A stretch of 64,000 nucleotides of DNA from Whitmania pigra (GCA_021613335.1 JAJTWR010000017.1:191142-255141); one strand, 5' to 3'. Positions 55,240 to 64,000 are shown, numbered from the stretch's first letter. Made by a program: numbers and translations. Notes: generated from the letters alone by a model not told the origin.

Positions 55240-56500
55240 ATGACTACGAGAAGTTTTAAAGATTTAAAAAATGCGAAGAATGCGAAATGTATGGAAGTGT
55301 CGAGGGTTTGAATCTAAACCAAATTTGCAAGAACTGCGGGAGAATGAAGCAGTTCGTGAAAGACGTCGGTGAAAGATTTGAACAACTCACCGGCATCAAT
55401 AAGGAACAAAGTCAAAAAATCGAGTTGCTCAAAAAACGTTAGAGGCTATAGAAAGCGGTAAAGTAGGAGGAGATCTTGTGGAAAATGAAGTTTCAAAGCT
55501 GGAGGAGAAAGTAGAGAGCTTACTAGTCTCAGTCGACGCTGACATGACAGCCGAAGCTGGTACTAAAAGCAAAGGTCTTGCATGGACAGAAATTGTAAAG
55601 AAAAGAGTAGATGCAAAATTGAAAATAATTGAAGACAGAGTACAAGTTGTGGTAAAAACACATTAGATTTGATATTAACAACAGATGAGGACTTAATGGA
55701 AGGCCTAACAGTTGGTGAACACTTTGGAACAAGTGATCATCAAGTTGTAAGATGGAACATTTATTTAGACAACGAGGATTTAAAAAAAGAGAACCTAGGT
55801 TCTAAAAACTTTTTTAAGGCTGACTATGATAAAATACGGGATGAGCTAAGGAAAACAAACTTAGCTAAAAAAAATAGAATGTACTGATGTAGAAAAAGCT
55901 TTGGAAATAATCAAGAGAGAGCTAAATCTAGTTATAGATAAATATATCCCAAACAGAGGCAGAATTCAGAAAAGACAGCCATGGCTTACGAAGGAGGTCA
56001 TCAAATGCAAAAGAGCTAAGTATAAGGCATGGAAGAAATTACGAGAAATGACAAAAATAAAATCTGGAGAGGAAGAGGAAAGAGAGCTTAAGGATTTAAA
56101 ACAAAAATATCAGAATTAATAGAAAAGCATTACTAGAATATGAGAACAAATTAGCAAAGAATGTCAAAAGTGATAGCAAGAGCTTTTTCAGATATGTTAG
56201 ATGTAAACAAAAAGTAAGGGACAAAATTGGACCATTACAAAATAGTGAGGGACAAACAGTTGATTCAGTAGAGGAAACAGCCAATATATTAAATAGCTAC
56301 TTCAGTTTTTACTAAGGAAACAATAGGGAATATACCAGAACTGCCAAGGAGAATCCAAGAGATTGAGATAAAGTTAGTCAACTTCTCAAAAAACAGGGGT
56401 AATTAAGCAACTGGAAAATTTGAAAGTAGACGAGCCCTGGCATAGACAGCATACATCTTAAACTACTATGAGACAAGAATAGTTATAGGAGAAGAATTGG
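55240..56500 (+). pseudogene. CR1-like LINE fragment, multiply frameshifted
   Basis: An opening segment has a zinc-ribbon-like CEECEMYGSVEG and ICKNCGRMKQF. Later frames match the end of a CR1-type endonuclease (55669-55887: DEDLMEGLTVGEHFGTSDHQVVR), then the linker before the reverse transcriptase (55901-56119: ELNLVIDKYIPNR, QPWLTKEVIKCKRAKY). Decayed pieces resembling SFFRYVRCKQKVRDKIGPL and SVFTKE..GNIPELP follow. At least five frame breaks are present and no RT core follows. It ends where the AT-hook gene copy begins (about 56507). Confidence 0.75.
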
Positions 56501-56506
56501 CAAAAT

Positions 56507-56916
56507 TATAACGCCGTCTGTTGGATCACTTTTAGCAGTGTACCTGATGTTATCGTGGAAAGACGTGTATATCACTTCCAGGCAATCCGTGCAAAATTCT
56601 TCATTCGAATTTTCGCACTCGAATCCACACTTCAAGCACCATTTAGGCGCCTTTTGGACTACGATTTGCATAGGAAATGACTTCAGAAGCATATTTGACC
56701 TCTTAGAAATTTTCGTCAATCTATTTCTTGCGACCTCGCAAGTCTTGATAGTAAATTTCGTCATAATTGCGTTTATTTATTTATTTATTTGATTATAGTC
56801 CGTTGCATAACTGAGATGATTTGGACTGTCATAATTGCGGCTGCTGCGAGCTATTTATATCGCTACTCGACTGCTTATAACTTTGTGGCCGTCAGGACGC
56901 TGTCCGAGAAGAGAAT
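56507..56916 (-). pseudogene. Truncated 5' copy of the AT-hook gene
   Basis: This copy is nearly identical to the start of the gene at 62689-63882. The minus-strand ORF starts at 56764 (MTKFTIKTCEVARN) and matches the first ~84 residues, with one Ala-to-Thr change, then runs into foreign sequence at about 56507. It retains the CLKCGFEC and FCTDC zinc-binding segment but none of the AT-hooks. Its upstream side continues to the LINE target duplication at 56917. Confidence 0.88.
56772..56827 (-). mobile_element. 56-bp LINE family B 3'-end insertion with 12-bp target duplication
   Basis: The insert holds only the GTCC...GGAC hairpin and an AAATA tail. It is bounded by GTCATAATTGCG at 56760-56771 and 56828-56839. 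The same insertion exists at 63890-63946 in the other AT-hook gene copy, so it predates the duplication of that unit. Confidence 0.9.
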
Positions 56917-57035
56917 GACAAGAAAGCTGGTTGGTTGGTTATTTATTAACGTCCATTTCATAACTAGATGATTAGGACGGGGACAACAACAGAGGAGAAC
57001 AACAGGAAACAACGAACATCGAGGTGCAACCAGTC

Positions 57036-57068
<33 letters not shown>

Positions 57069-57211
57069 TAATTAATAAATAAATAAATAAATACATACAT
57101 ATATAATAAGTAACTAAATAAATACATACACACATGTATAATAAGTAAATAGTATCAATCAATGTCACAACATAATTATGTACAGAGTTTATGTACAGTC
57201 AGAGGTCTTCA

Positions 57212-60200
57212 TCAAATCAGGTTTCTTCTCTTTTCTTGGACCCACCGGAAGATGAGATCTATGCTAGCGTGATTGCTAAGCATAGTTCTCAAGTCCAGTG
57301 TCTGTATCTTGAGCTTCGACCTGATGTTCCGCCTGAGGGGTTCCTGACTAGGGCACTCCATGAGGAAATGTCTAGTGGACTCCTCCACCCGAGGACAAGT
57401 TTGGCATTTGCCGCTGTTGAGCCTCTTCATTTGGAACAGGTAGCGGTTCAGATGACATCTTCCAAGCCGGAGTCTGGAGATGAGGACCTCCTTCCTCCTG
57501 GAGGAGCATTGGAAGATGCTCTTTGTCGTTGCCTGTCTCTGGACTTCATGATGGTGAGTGCCAGTGAAGGAATCCCACCTTCTCTGCCAGTCCTCTTCGG
57601 TCTTCCTGGCGACGAATCTTTTGGCGTCATTGATAGATGCTGGGATTTGGCGATCTATCTGGCCTCGAGTTGTCGCAAGCTTCGCCAGAGTGTCGGCCTT
57701 CTCGTTACCTGGAATGCCCACGTGGGCTGGTACCCAGACGAGAGTGACTTGCTGGTCTTGTTCCATGAAATCTGAAATCAAAGATAAAATTCTGTGAATT
57801 TCAGGATCGTGGTAGGCATTGTTTCGATTTCTTAGGCACTGGATGGCACTAAGAGAATCGCTTAAAATTACAATGTTCTTGTCCTCCCCCTGGTAGGAGG
57901 TTTTTAGCAGCATCAGGCAGTCCTCGATGGCTGCTAATTCCGTTGCAGAGATGCTGCTGTCGGGCGAAGCTCTGATACTGAGCTCCACTCCTTTCTTGGG
58001 GATGAAGATTCCTATCCCTGCCTTGTCCTTCATCTTGGATGCGTCCGTGTAGCAGAGCAGGCTGGAATCACTGATTTCTTCGATCTTCTCCCTAGCGACC
58101 AGCATCCTCAGGGGATCGTCGGCCGCTATTGCCAGGGTGGAGGTGTCGAAGTTGGGGTTCTTCAGTGTCCATGGTGCTCTGAGAACTTCGGCATCCAGTT
58201 CTCTTGTGATGTCCTTTTGAATGTAGTCAGGCAGGAGACCTGATACCGTTTCAAAAGGGCATGGACGATTGCTCTTCTTCATCTTCCAGTGAAGTTTGCC
58301 CTTGATGCTGGAATTCCTGAAATTAGGAGCAAAATAACATTCCCTGATGGGGTTATTAGGAGTGGCCAGTGACCGGATAGCATGATTAGCAGTGATCTTC
58401 TTTCGACGAAGGTCTAATGGAAGTTCACCGCATTCAACTTGTAACGACAGATTTCCACTCCCAGGCATGCTGCCACAGCAGATCTTGAGAGCCTGGAATT
58501 GGATGCTGTCATGTACCTTCTTGTTCTGCGTGTAGCTGAGGTCAAAGGCTTCACTCCCGTAATCCATCACAGATCTAATGGTGGCTCTGTACAGGTGGAT
58601 CAAGCGGGACTTGCTGGCTCCCCAGGATTTTCCTGCGACAGCTCTCATCACGTTGAGGCGCTTCCGGCATCTGTTATTAACAGCGGCCGTTTGGGCGTTC
58701 CAGCTCAACTTGTCGTCCAGGATGACTCCTAGAAACATTGCGGATTGGGTCATTGGGAGTTCCTCCCCAGCTATGCGCAGTGTCGTCCGGGAGGAGACCA
58801 GCCTTGACTTGTTCCTGTTGAATAGAACCGCACATGATTTATTAACAGAGATTTTAAAACCATGGCTGGAAAGAAACTTCTCTGTTTGATTAAGGTGCAG
58901 TTGCATCCTGTTCCTCATGGTGGAAAGATCGCTACCAGTCGTCCAGAGGGCTATGTCGTCGGCGTACATAGACACCTTGATCTTGTTCACTGGCTGGGGC
59001 AGACAGTCGAGCATCACAATGAACAGCAGCGGGCTAAGGACACTGCCTTGGGGTGTGCCATTGTCAAGGGTGAGAGGGTTGGAGAAAGTCGCTCCGACTC
59101 TGACTTCCATGGTTCGATCTTGTAAGAAGTCGTTTATCCAGTGAAGCATCCTCCCTTTGATGCCTAGTTTGGATAGCCTTGCGACTATTCCTTCTCTCCA
59201 CACCATATCAAAGGCTTTTTCCAAGTCCAGAAAAACTCCAAGGGTCATCTGCCTCTTTGTGGAAGAGGCAGCTATGTCTTGCGTTATTCGGACCAGTTGG
59301 TCTGAGCATCCTCTTCCTTTTCTGAAACCGGCTTGGTTTCGGCTGATGAGATCGAAACTCTCTAGGTGCCATCTGAGCCTTGCTGCGATCACCCTTTCAA
59401 GGAGCTTGCAGAGAGAGGAGGTCAGAGAGATAGGTCTGTAGGAGGCCGGTTCCGAAGGAGGTTTTCCCTTCTTCGGGATGGGGATTACCGTCGCTTTCTT
59501 CCAAGAGGAGGGAAGACGACCTATCGACCAGGACTGGTTGAAAAGGGAGACAATGCTTTTGAAGCACTGTGGGGGGAGTTTCCTAATCATTTCGTAGTGG
59601 ATGCCGTCGGGGCCTGGGGACGAGTTCCCACATTTTCCGAGGGCATCCATTACTTCAGCCGTTTCTATGGGATGGGACAGAGGAGAGTTGTCCCAGCCAT
59701 CTGGATCGAGGTCGAAAGAGAAATTCTGCTTGATCTTTGCGAAGTGCGGGGACAGATTTGCATTGCTGCTCGCGTAAGCAAAGGTTTTTGCAAAGATTTC
59801 CGCTTTGCTGAAGTTATCCAGTGGGGATCCATCACTAGAGGAGATCGGAGGGATGCGAGCTCCTTGAGAGTGACCGCTCATGCTCTTGACGGTTCTCCAG
59901 AGGGTGCCCAGGTTTGTTGACCTGTTGAAGCTGGCACAGAATCTCTCCCAACAGTCTTTCTTGGCTTTCTTGACAACCCATTGAGCTCGCCCTTTCGCCC
60001 GCTTGTATTCCGTGAATGCATCGACTGTCTTCATCTTTAGGAAGCGGTTTCTCAACTGGTTTCTTTCTCTGATTGCCGCTCTGCAGTCCTCGTTCCAGTA
60101 AGGGACGGATTGTTTTCTGCGGCTGCTTGTGGGCTTTGGGGAGCAAGCCTCCGCCGCTCGGACAATGGCCTGAGAGATGAGGGATGCATTTTCCTCAAGA

Positions 60201-61018
60201 TCTTCTGTGGGGAGGTCCTGACCTAGGGTGGCTAGACATGTCAGTTGGTACAGATTCCAGTTGATTTTCCTCATGTTGATGCGAGGTACACTGATTGCCT
60301 CATGTAGTGGTGGAGCATCAACTGTGATCTGAATGACGAAGTGGTCGCTGCCTAGGTTTTCTGGCAGGACCTTCCACGATGATCTGCATGCAAGGTTGGG
60401 AGAAGCCAGAGAGATGTCTATCGGGGTAGACTTGCCGCTCCTTGTGAGATGGGTGCCCTCGCCTGTGTTTAAGAAGACGAGATTGTTAGCCTGGATTAAA
60501 TCCTCAACTGACCTACCTCTGGCATCAGAGTGTCGAGCTCCGAAGTCTGGGGAGTATGCATTTATATCCCCGCAGATTATAGCATCCTGGTGGATTAAGA
60601 TTTTCTCCAGCTGCTCCTTCGAAAAAGGTTTTCCGGGAGGAGCGTAGAAGTTTACAATCTTGATCCTCCTGGTCTTCGCGATTATGGTAATCGAGAGGCA
60701 CTGGGGGTCATGAGATGTGATGACGGAACTGTATGACATCCCATCCCTGACGCATGTGAGGATGCCGCCTCTGGAGACCTCGTCCGTACGATCGAACCGC
60801 TCTATCTGGTATCCTTGAATTCTGAAATTATGTTTGCTTTTAAGAAATGTCTCTTGGAGCAATATAACATCAGGCAATTTTTCCAAAGAGTTCAGAAAGG
60901 AAACGAGTTCACCGGTTTTCTGTCGGATCCCCTGGCAGTTCCATTGGATAATGTTTAGAGCACTATCCATGGTGGACTGAGATTTCGGCCAGACTTGCTT
61001 TCGTTGCTGAGCGGACAT
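57212..61018 (-). CDS. LINE ORF2: endonuclease, reverse transcriptase, RNase H
   Basis: A 1268-codon frame without stops. It nicks the target and copies the LINE RNA at the nick. Residues about 20-235 are an AP-like endonuclease (IIQWNCQGIR, LLQETFLK with E56, CGDINAYSPDFG, GSDHFVI with H226). Residues about 500-770 are reverse transcriptase (NQAGFRKGRGCSDQ, GVFLDLEKAFD, GTPQGSVLSPLLF, and YADD at 685-688). Residues about 985-1115 are RNase H, with D992, E1027, D1054 and D1109 all in place (CYTDAS, SATELAA, ILSDSL, GNEKADTLA). A CCHC follows (C1205, C1208, H1217, C1222). Either the ATG at 61018, or more likely the internal ATG at 60970 that overlaps the ORF1 stop, starts translation. Confidence 0.95.
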   Translation of the reverse strand: MSAQQRKQVWPKSQSTMDSALNIIQWNCQGIRQKTGELVSFLNSLEKLPDVILLQETFLKSKHNFRIQGYQIERFDRTDEVSRGGILTCVRDGMSYSSVITSHDPQCLSITIIAKTRRIKIVNFYAPPGKPFSKEQLEKILIHQDAIICGDINAYSPDFGARHSDARGRSVEDLIQANNLVFLNTGEGTHLTRSGKSTPIDISLASPNLACRSSWKVLPENLGSDHFVIQITVDAPPLHEAISVPRINMRKINWNLYQLTCLATLGQDLPTEDLEENASLISQAIVRAAEACSPKPTSSRRKQSVPYWNEDCRAAIRERNQLRNRFLKMKTVDAFTEYKRAKGRAQWVVKKAKKDCWERFCASFNRSTNLGTLWRTVKSMSGHSQGARIPPISSSDGSPLDNFSKAEIFAKTFAYASSNANLSPHFAKIKQNFSFDLDPDGWDNSPLSHPIETAEVMDALGKCGNSSPGPDGIHYEMIRKLPPQCFKSIVSLFNQSWSIGRLPSSWKKATVIPIPKKGKPPSEPASYRPISLTSSLCKLLERVIAARLRWHLESFDLISRNQAGFRKGRGCSDQLVRITQDIAASSTKRQMTLGVFLDLEKAFDMVWREGIVARLSKLGIKGRMLHWINDFLQDRTMEVRVGATFSNPLTLDNGTPQGSVLSPLLFIVMLDCLPQPVNKIKVSMYADDIALWTTGSDLSTMRNRMQLHLNQTEKFLSSHGFKISVNKSCAVLFNRNKSRLVSSRTTLRIAGEELPMTQSAMFLGVILDDKLSWNAQTAAVNNRCRKRLNVMRAVAGKSWGASKSRLIHLYRATIRSVMDYGSEAFDLSYTQNKKVHDSIQFQALKICCGSMPGSGNLSLQVECGELPLDLRRKKITANHAIRSLATPNNPIRECYFAPNFRNSSIKGKLHWKMKKSNRPCPFETVSGLLPDYIQKDITRELDAEVLRAPWTLKNPNFDTSTLAIAADDPLRMLVAREKIEEISDSSLLCYTDASKMKDKAGIGIFIPKKGVELSIRASPDSSISATELAAIEDCLMLLKTSYQGEDKNIVILSDSLSAIQCLRNRNNAYHDPEIHRILSLISDFMEQDQQVTLVWVPAHVGIPGNEKADTLAKLATTRGQIDRQIPASINDAKRFVARKTEEDWQRRWDSFTGTHHHEVQRQATTKSIFQCSSRRKEVLISRLRLGRCHLNRYLFQMKRLNSGKCQTCPRVEESTRHFLMECPSQEPLRRNIRSKLKIQTLDLRTMLSNHASIDLIFRWVQEKRRNLI

Positions 61019-62156
61019 CTTCAGCTACAGACTCCTCCTGCATGCAGTCGAAGGTAAGCACGCAGATGTGGGAGAGGACATCTAAGAACTGTTCTTTGTT
61101 TCCTCCATGGAATCTCTGATTCATCTGCTCAGCAATTTTTGTAATTAATCTGCCGAGGAAAACTTTGGAGACGCTCAGATGCGACTCCACCGGTTCCTCA
61201 GCAGGTTTAGACTGTTTATTATTTTTATTCCTAGGCTTGGGCTTAGGCTTATTTTTATTAGATTGAGAGGGCTCAACCTGCTTAGTTATTGATTTTGAGG
61301 TTTTAGCGACCTGAACCGCGGGGGCAGAAGCAGGCTGGACCCCCTCTATCTTATTTTTGGCGGCCGTAAGGGCTTTCGCATAACTAATGTGCTTATTAGC
61401 TCTTATGGAGATGGCCTCCTTTTCGATCTTGCGCTGCGGACAGACAGCCTGACCAGTAAAGTGACTGGTACTGTCACAAGTCGCGCATCGCTTTTCCGTC
61501 ATTTCCTGCTGCTGACACTCTTTCAGGGAGTGTTCCCCTAAACATTTAGGGCACTTAGCCTTATGCTTGCAGCTAGCTGCTATGTGCCCATAGCCGTTGC
61601 ACTTAAAACAGCGCGTTGGCTAACGCACGTACGCCTGCACCTTAAAGCTAAGATAACCTATCTTAACTTTAGCAGGCGTCGCATTACGGAAACTAAGAAT
61701 GACCACCGAGGTGGCCACCTTCTTAGCTCCAACGGTCTTGACGACTCTGGTTGCGCTAACACAACCAGCGCATTCAACGACCGTCGCATCATCGACGTTG
61801 GCGGGCACTCCAACGATGCAGACTCTCGGCTTAGCCGCGACTCGGACGCTAGCCGGAACACCATCTAGCTCGGATAGCTTTGCTAACTTAGCTATCTCCG
61901 CCTCGTTCTTGGCAAGAACGATCAAAAGATCCTTGCATGCAATGATCTTAGCGTCGTTCCTGCCAAGAACCCCACTCACCTGTTTCTGAACCCGGACTGG
62001 GTTCAGCCTCCTCACTTCCACTTTGATGAAGACCTTCGTGGTCTTCTCTGCAGGGACTTCCTGCGCTGCGTCGCTTGAGACAGAAGAGGCAACTCTTCTG
62101 CGTTTACGATTTTCGACGGTTTGAAAACCGTCGTCCATCGTCTCCATGTTATCCAT
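60963..62156 (-). pseudogene. LINE ORF1, single in-frame TAG
   Basis: Nucleic-acid-binding ORF1 protein of the LINE (family role: packaging the RNA). From ATG 62156 the frame reads MDNMETMDDGFQTVENRKRR through an RRM-like region to YVR, is interrupted by TAG at 61622-61620, and continues in the same frame. Three zinc knuckles follow (CFKCNGYGHIAASC, CPKCLGEHSLKEC, CATCDSTSHFTGQAVC), then a Lys/Asn/Pro-rich stretch, ending HHG-stop at 60963. Apart from the TAG the 398 codons are open. The stop separates the two functional halves. Confidence 0.88.
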
Positions 62157-62391
62157 TCGTAGAACGCACGAAGCCGAAAATTTTTTTTTTTTTTCGCACA
62201 AACGAATGAGAAAGCTATCCGTACGCTGCTCCAATTTCAAATTTCTGACCAACTTTCTTATACGTCGATAAGGTACTCCCGCTTTGTTCTCCGCTTTCGC
62301 GCCAACTCGATTCTTGTTTCGCTGGTTTATTCACAAGTAAACAACGACTCTCGCCTCCGTCGCAGTGAAAAAGCTGGCCCGACAAGAAAGC

Positions 62392-62688
62392 GCCCTCGAA
62401 TCCTTTATATAGACATATCAGTCGCATGCATCCGCGCGGTCGATGCATGCGCGCACAGGCTCCGCCCCCAAGTTATTTATTATTATCATATCTTATCGGT
62501 ATAATTATTTTTTTTTATCGCTTTACTGTTAAATTAATATTATTGCTTTATTTACTCTCGCTGCTCATTATGCATTGTTATAAATTTTCGCGTTGACAAC
62601 AAAACACGTTTTTTAAAGAATTTTCAAGTTTTATTATCAAACTGAACAAGAGAAAAAAAATGACAAAATAAGTCCCGAAGTGTTAAAT
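62392..62688. other. Spacer between LINE and AT-hook gene
   Basis: 62392-62470 is GC-richer with a TATATA near 62406 and a self-complementary GCATGCAT/ATGCATGC pair. It should be the upstream flank of the truncated copy at 56507-56916, before the LINE separated them. The rest, to 62688, is AT-rich and should include the 3' UTR of the following minus-strand gene. Confidence 0.5.
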
Positions 62689-63882
62689 TTAGCTAAAGTC
62701 GTTCCAAGCAAAGTTAGATTTTAGTCGAAGTGTCTGGTTCTTCATATCTTGGGTATTTTCTCGGTCTACCCCTACCTCTCTTTGGACATTCGGAGACGTC
62801 CTCATTGTCCGACTCCTCATCCTCACATTTTTGGTATTTTCTCTCGGTCTACCCCTACCTCTCTTTGGACATTCGGAGACGTCCTCATTGTCCGACTCCT
62901 CATCCTCACATTTGGTATTTTCTTTTCTCGGTCTACCCCTACCTCTTTTGAGGTATTCTGGGTTCTGCTCAACGTCCAATTCCATATCTCCTTGTGGTGG
63001 AGCAATCGGATGAATCCTAGGTCTGCCGCGACATCTTTTCACCGTCTCCTCACTGCTTTCGTACTCCGATTTCAAATCTCGGCCTCTTTTCACTTGTTCG
63101 CAGACATTCTCTCCGATATCGCCATTTTCAACAGGTTTAGTTTCGACGATCGGATGGATCCTCGGTCTTCCACGACCTCTTCTGACTGTTTCATCAATGT
63201 TTTCACAGTCATTATCGTGCTGTCGAACAATCGGATGAATTCTTGGTCTGCCGCGACCTCTTTTCACCGTCTCCTCACTGCTTTGGTACTCCGATTTCAA
63301 ATCTCGGATCCACGGTCTGACTCGACAAACCTTGACAGTCTTGTCAATGTTCCTGTTCCCAATGGCCAAACTTCCATTCGGCATGGGAACAACAATCGGG
63401 TAGATCCCAGATCCTCTCTTGAGGAAAACATTGAGGACTGGCTTCTCATTTTCTTTTGTTTGTTCACGGCAATCAGGGATTGCGTAGGTTTGTTTAGAGT
63501 ACGGATGAATTTCTTGGAATATCGGAACGTTAGGTGAGGTGAATAGAGGTCCTTCTATTTCTATCGGCTTCAGTGAACCTTTGTCATTGTAGACGTGCGT
63601 CATGGCGTTGTCGAAACTGTCCCACATAACGCCGTCCGTTGGATCACTTTTAGCAGCGTACCTGATGTTATCGTGGAAAGACGTGTATATCACTTCCAGG
63701 CAATCCGTGCAAAATTCTTCATTCGAATTTTCGCACTCGAATCCACACTTCAAGCACCATTTAGGCGCCTTTTGGACTACGATTTGCATAGGAAATGACT
63801 TCAGAAGCATATTTGACCTCTTAGAAATTTTCGTCAATCTATTTCTTGCGACCTCGCAAGTCTTGATAGTAAATTTCGTCAT
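62689..63882 (-). CDS. AT-hook protein with zinc-binding N-terminus
   Basis: A 397-codon single-exon frame. C43, C46, C50, C58 and C61 form a likely zinc-binding cluster (WCLKCGFEC, FCTDCLEV). Residues about 205-350 hold five AT-hooks of the form RGRGRPR, one as RCRGRPR, at about 208, 235, 282, 312 and 340, several followed by IHPI and spaced by acidic DEESDNED-type segments. AT-hooks bind the minor groove of AT-rich DNA, so a chromatin or transposon-DNA-binding role is likely. I do not recognise the family. The repeat modules are also DNA repeats at 62755-62935. After the fifth hook a frame change makes the tail basic (NVRMRSRTMRTS) in place of the acidic spacer. A truncated relative stands at 56507-56916. 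Confidence 0.75.
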   Translation of the reverse strand: MTKFTIKTCEVARNRLTKISKRSNMLLKSFPMQIVVQKAPKWCLKCGFECENSNEEFCTDCLEVIYTSFHDNIRYAAKSDPTDGVMWDSFDNAMTHVYNDKGSLKPIEIEGPLFTSPNVPIFQEIHPYSKQTYAIPDCREQTKENEKPVLNVFLKRGSGIYPIVVPMPNGSLAIGNRNIDKTVKVCRVRPWIRDLKSEYQSSEETVKRGRGRPRIHPIVRQHDNDCENIDETVRRGRGRPRIHPIVETKPVENGDIGENVCEQVKRGRDLKSEYESSEETVKRCRGRPRIHPIAPPQGDMELDVEQNPEYLKRGRGRPRKENTKCEDEESDNEDVSECPKRGRGRPRENTKNVRMRSRTMRTSPNVQREVGVDRENTQDMKNQTLRLKSNFAWNDFS

Positions 63883-63889
63883 AATTGCG

Positions 63890-63946
63890 TTTATTTATTT
63901 ATTTATTTTGATTATAGTCCGTTGCATAACTGAGATGATTTGGACT
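63890..63946 (-). mobile_element. 57-bp LINE family B 3'-end insertion, second copy
   Basis: Same insertion as at 56772-56827, flanked by GTCATAATTGCG at 63878-63889 and 63947-63958. It sits in the 5' leader of the AT-hook gene, and the ATG at 63882-63880 is inside the duplicated target sequence. Confidence 0.9.
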
Positions 63947-64000
63947 GTCATAATTGCGGCTGCTGCGAGCTATTTATATCGCTACTCGACTGCTTATAAC

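Larger units (their letters stand above)
56928..62380 (-). mobile_element. Near-full-length RNase H-bearing LINE (family A, I/Jockey-like group)
   Basis: GACAAGAAAGC at 56917-56927 and 62381-62391 is an 11-bp target duplication bounding 5,453 bp. On the minus strand the element starts GGGCCAGCTTTTTCACTG, carries ORF1 (62156-60963), ORF2 (61018-57212) and a 3' UTR with A-rich and AAATA/TA microsatellites (about 57035-57130), and ends in the CCGTCC...GGACG hairpin and an AACCAACC tail. Two ORFs, an AP-type endonuclease, RT, RNase H and a C-terminal CCHC place it with the RNase H-containing non-LTR group. One in-frame stop in ORF1 is the only lesion I see. Confidence 0.93.

Noticed and set aside
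57191..57775. 194-codon plus-strand open frame and other plus-strand frames across 57200-60650
   Set aside because: They are antisense shadows of the LINE ORF2, which has full domain support.
62749..63537. 262-codon plus-strand open frame
   Set aside because: Antisense to the AT-hook ORF. Its repeats are the complement of the AT-hook coding repeats.

Overview
The window is nuclear DNA of an invertebrate animal. Coding sequence is split into short exons with GT-AG introns. The recognisable genes are conserved in animals: Tousled-like kinase, MESD, a MYND/Mss51-type protein, DNA ligase III and CENP-C. Several lines of transposon lie between them and in their introns (hAT, MULE, Merlin, pogo/Tigger, RNase H-bearing and CR1-like LINEs). 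That mixture suits a cnidarian, sponge or lophotrochozoan, but the sequence alone does not fix the phylum. Base composition is AT-rich, with many AAT, GAT and AAAT microsatellites.

Layout. 420-3858 (+) holds the 3' half of a Tousled-like kinase. 3859-9580 is gene-poor with hAT remnants. 10228-16668 (+) is an 11-exon coiled-coil protein gene that I could not name. 17332-18364 (-) is MESD, divergent from 18997-21347 (+), a MYND/Mss51-like gene, over about 630 bp. 21599-24023 is a cluster of hAT debris, with an intact-ended MITE and a hAT deletion derivative, each flanked by 8-bp duplications. About 24845-27806 (-) is a spliced transposase-like gene with a CARF-like N-terminus, a MULE core and a SWIM finger. 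27898-32891 is a 5-kb palindromic element whose arms consist largely of ~120-bp tandem repeats. 34381-42826 (+) is DNA ligase III in 21 coding exons, with pogo-type DNA in one intron. 43155-46146 (-) is a leucine-rich-repeat gene. 46490-50200 is transposon debris (hAT, LINE ends, a broken Merlin transposase). 50970-54014 (-) is CENP-C. 55240-56500 is a decayed CR1-like LINE. 56507-64000 holds two same-strand copies of an AT-hook gene unit, separated by a nearly intact 5.45-kb LINE (56928-62380).

How the genes relate. The host genes do not form a functional cluster. TLK, LIG3 and CENP-C act in chromatin assembly, break repair and centromere building, MESD in Wnt-coreceptor folding, and the Mss51-like protein belongs to a family linked to mitochondria. 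The most unusual material is mobile: the minisatellite-armed foldback element abutting the MULE-type gene; a LINE 3'-terminal hairpin shared by at least two LINE families, with stem changes that preserve pairing; ~55-bp LINE insertions bounded by target-site duplications; and an almost full-length LINE with one in-frame stop and overlapping ORFs.

Exon boundaries were read by eye from splice consensus and reading phase. For TLK, the coiled-coil gene, MESD, the Mss51-like gene and LIG3 the summed exon lengths close in frame. For the MULE, LRR and CENP-C genes several junctions are approximate.
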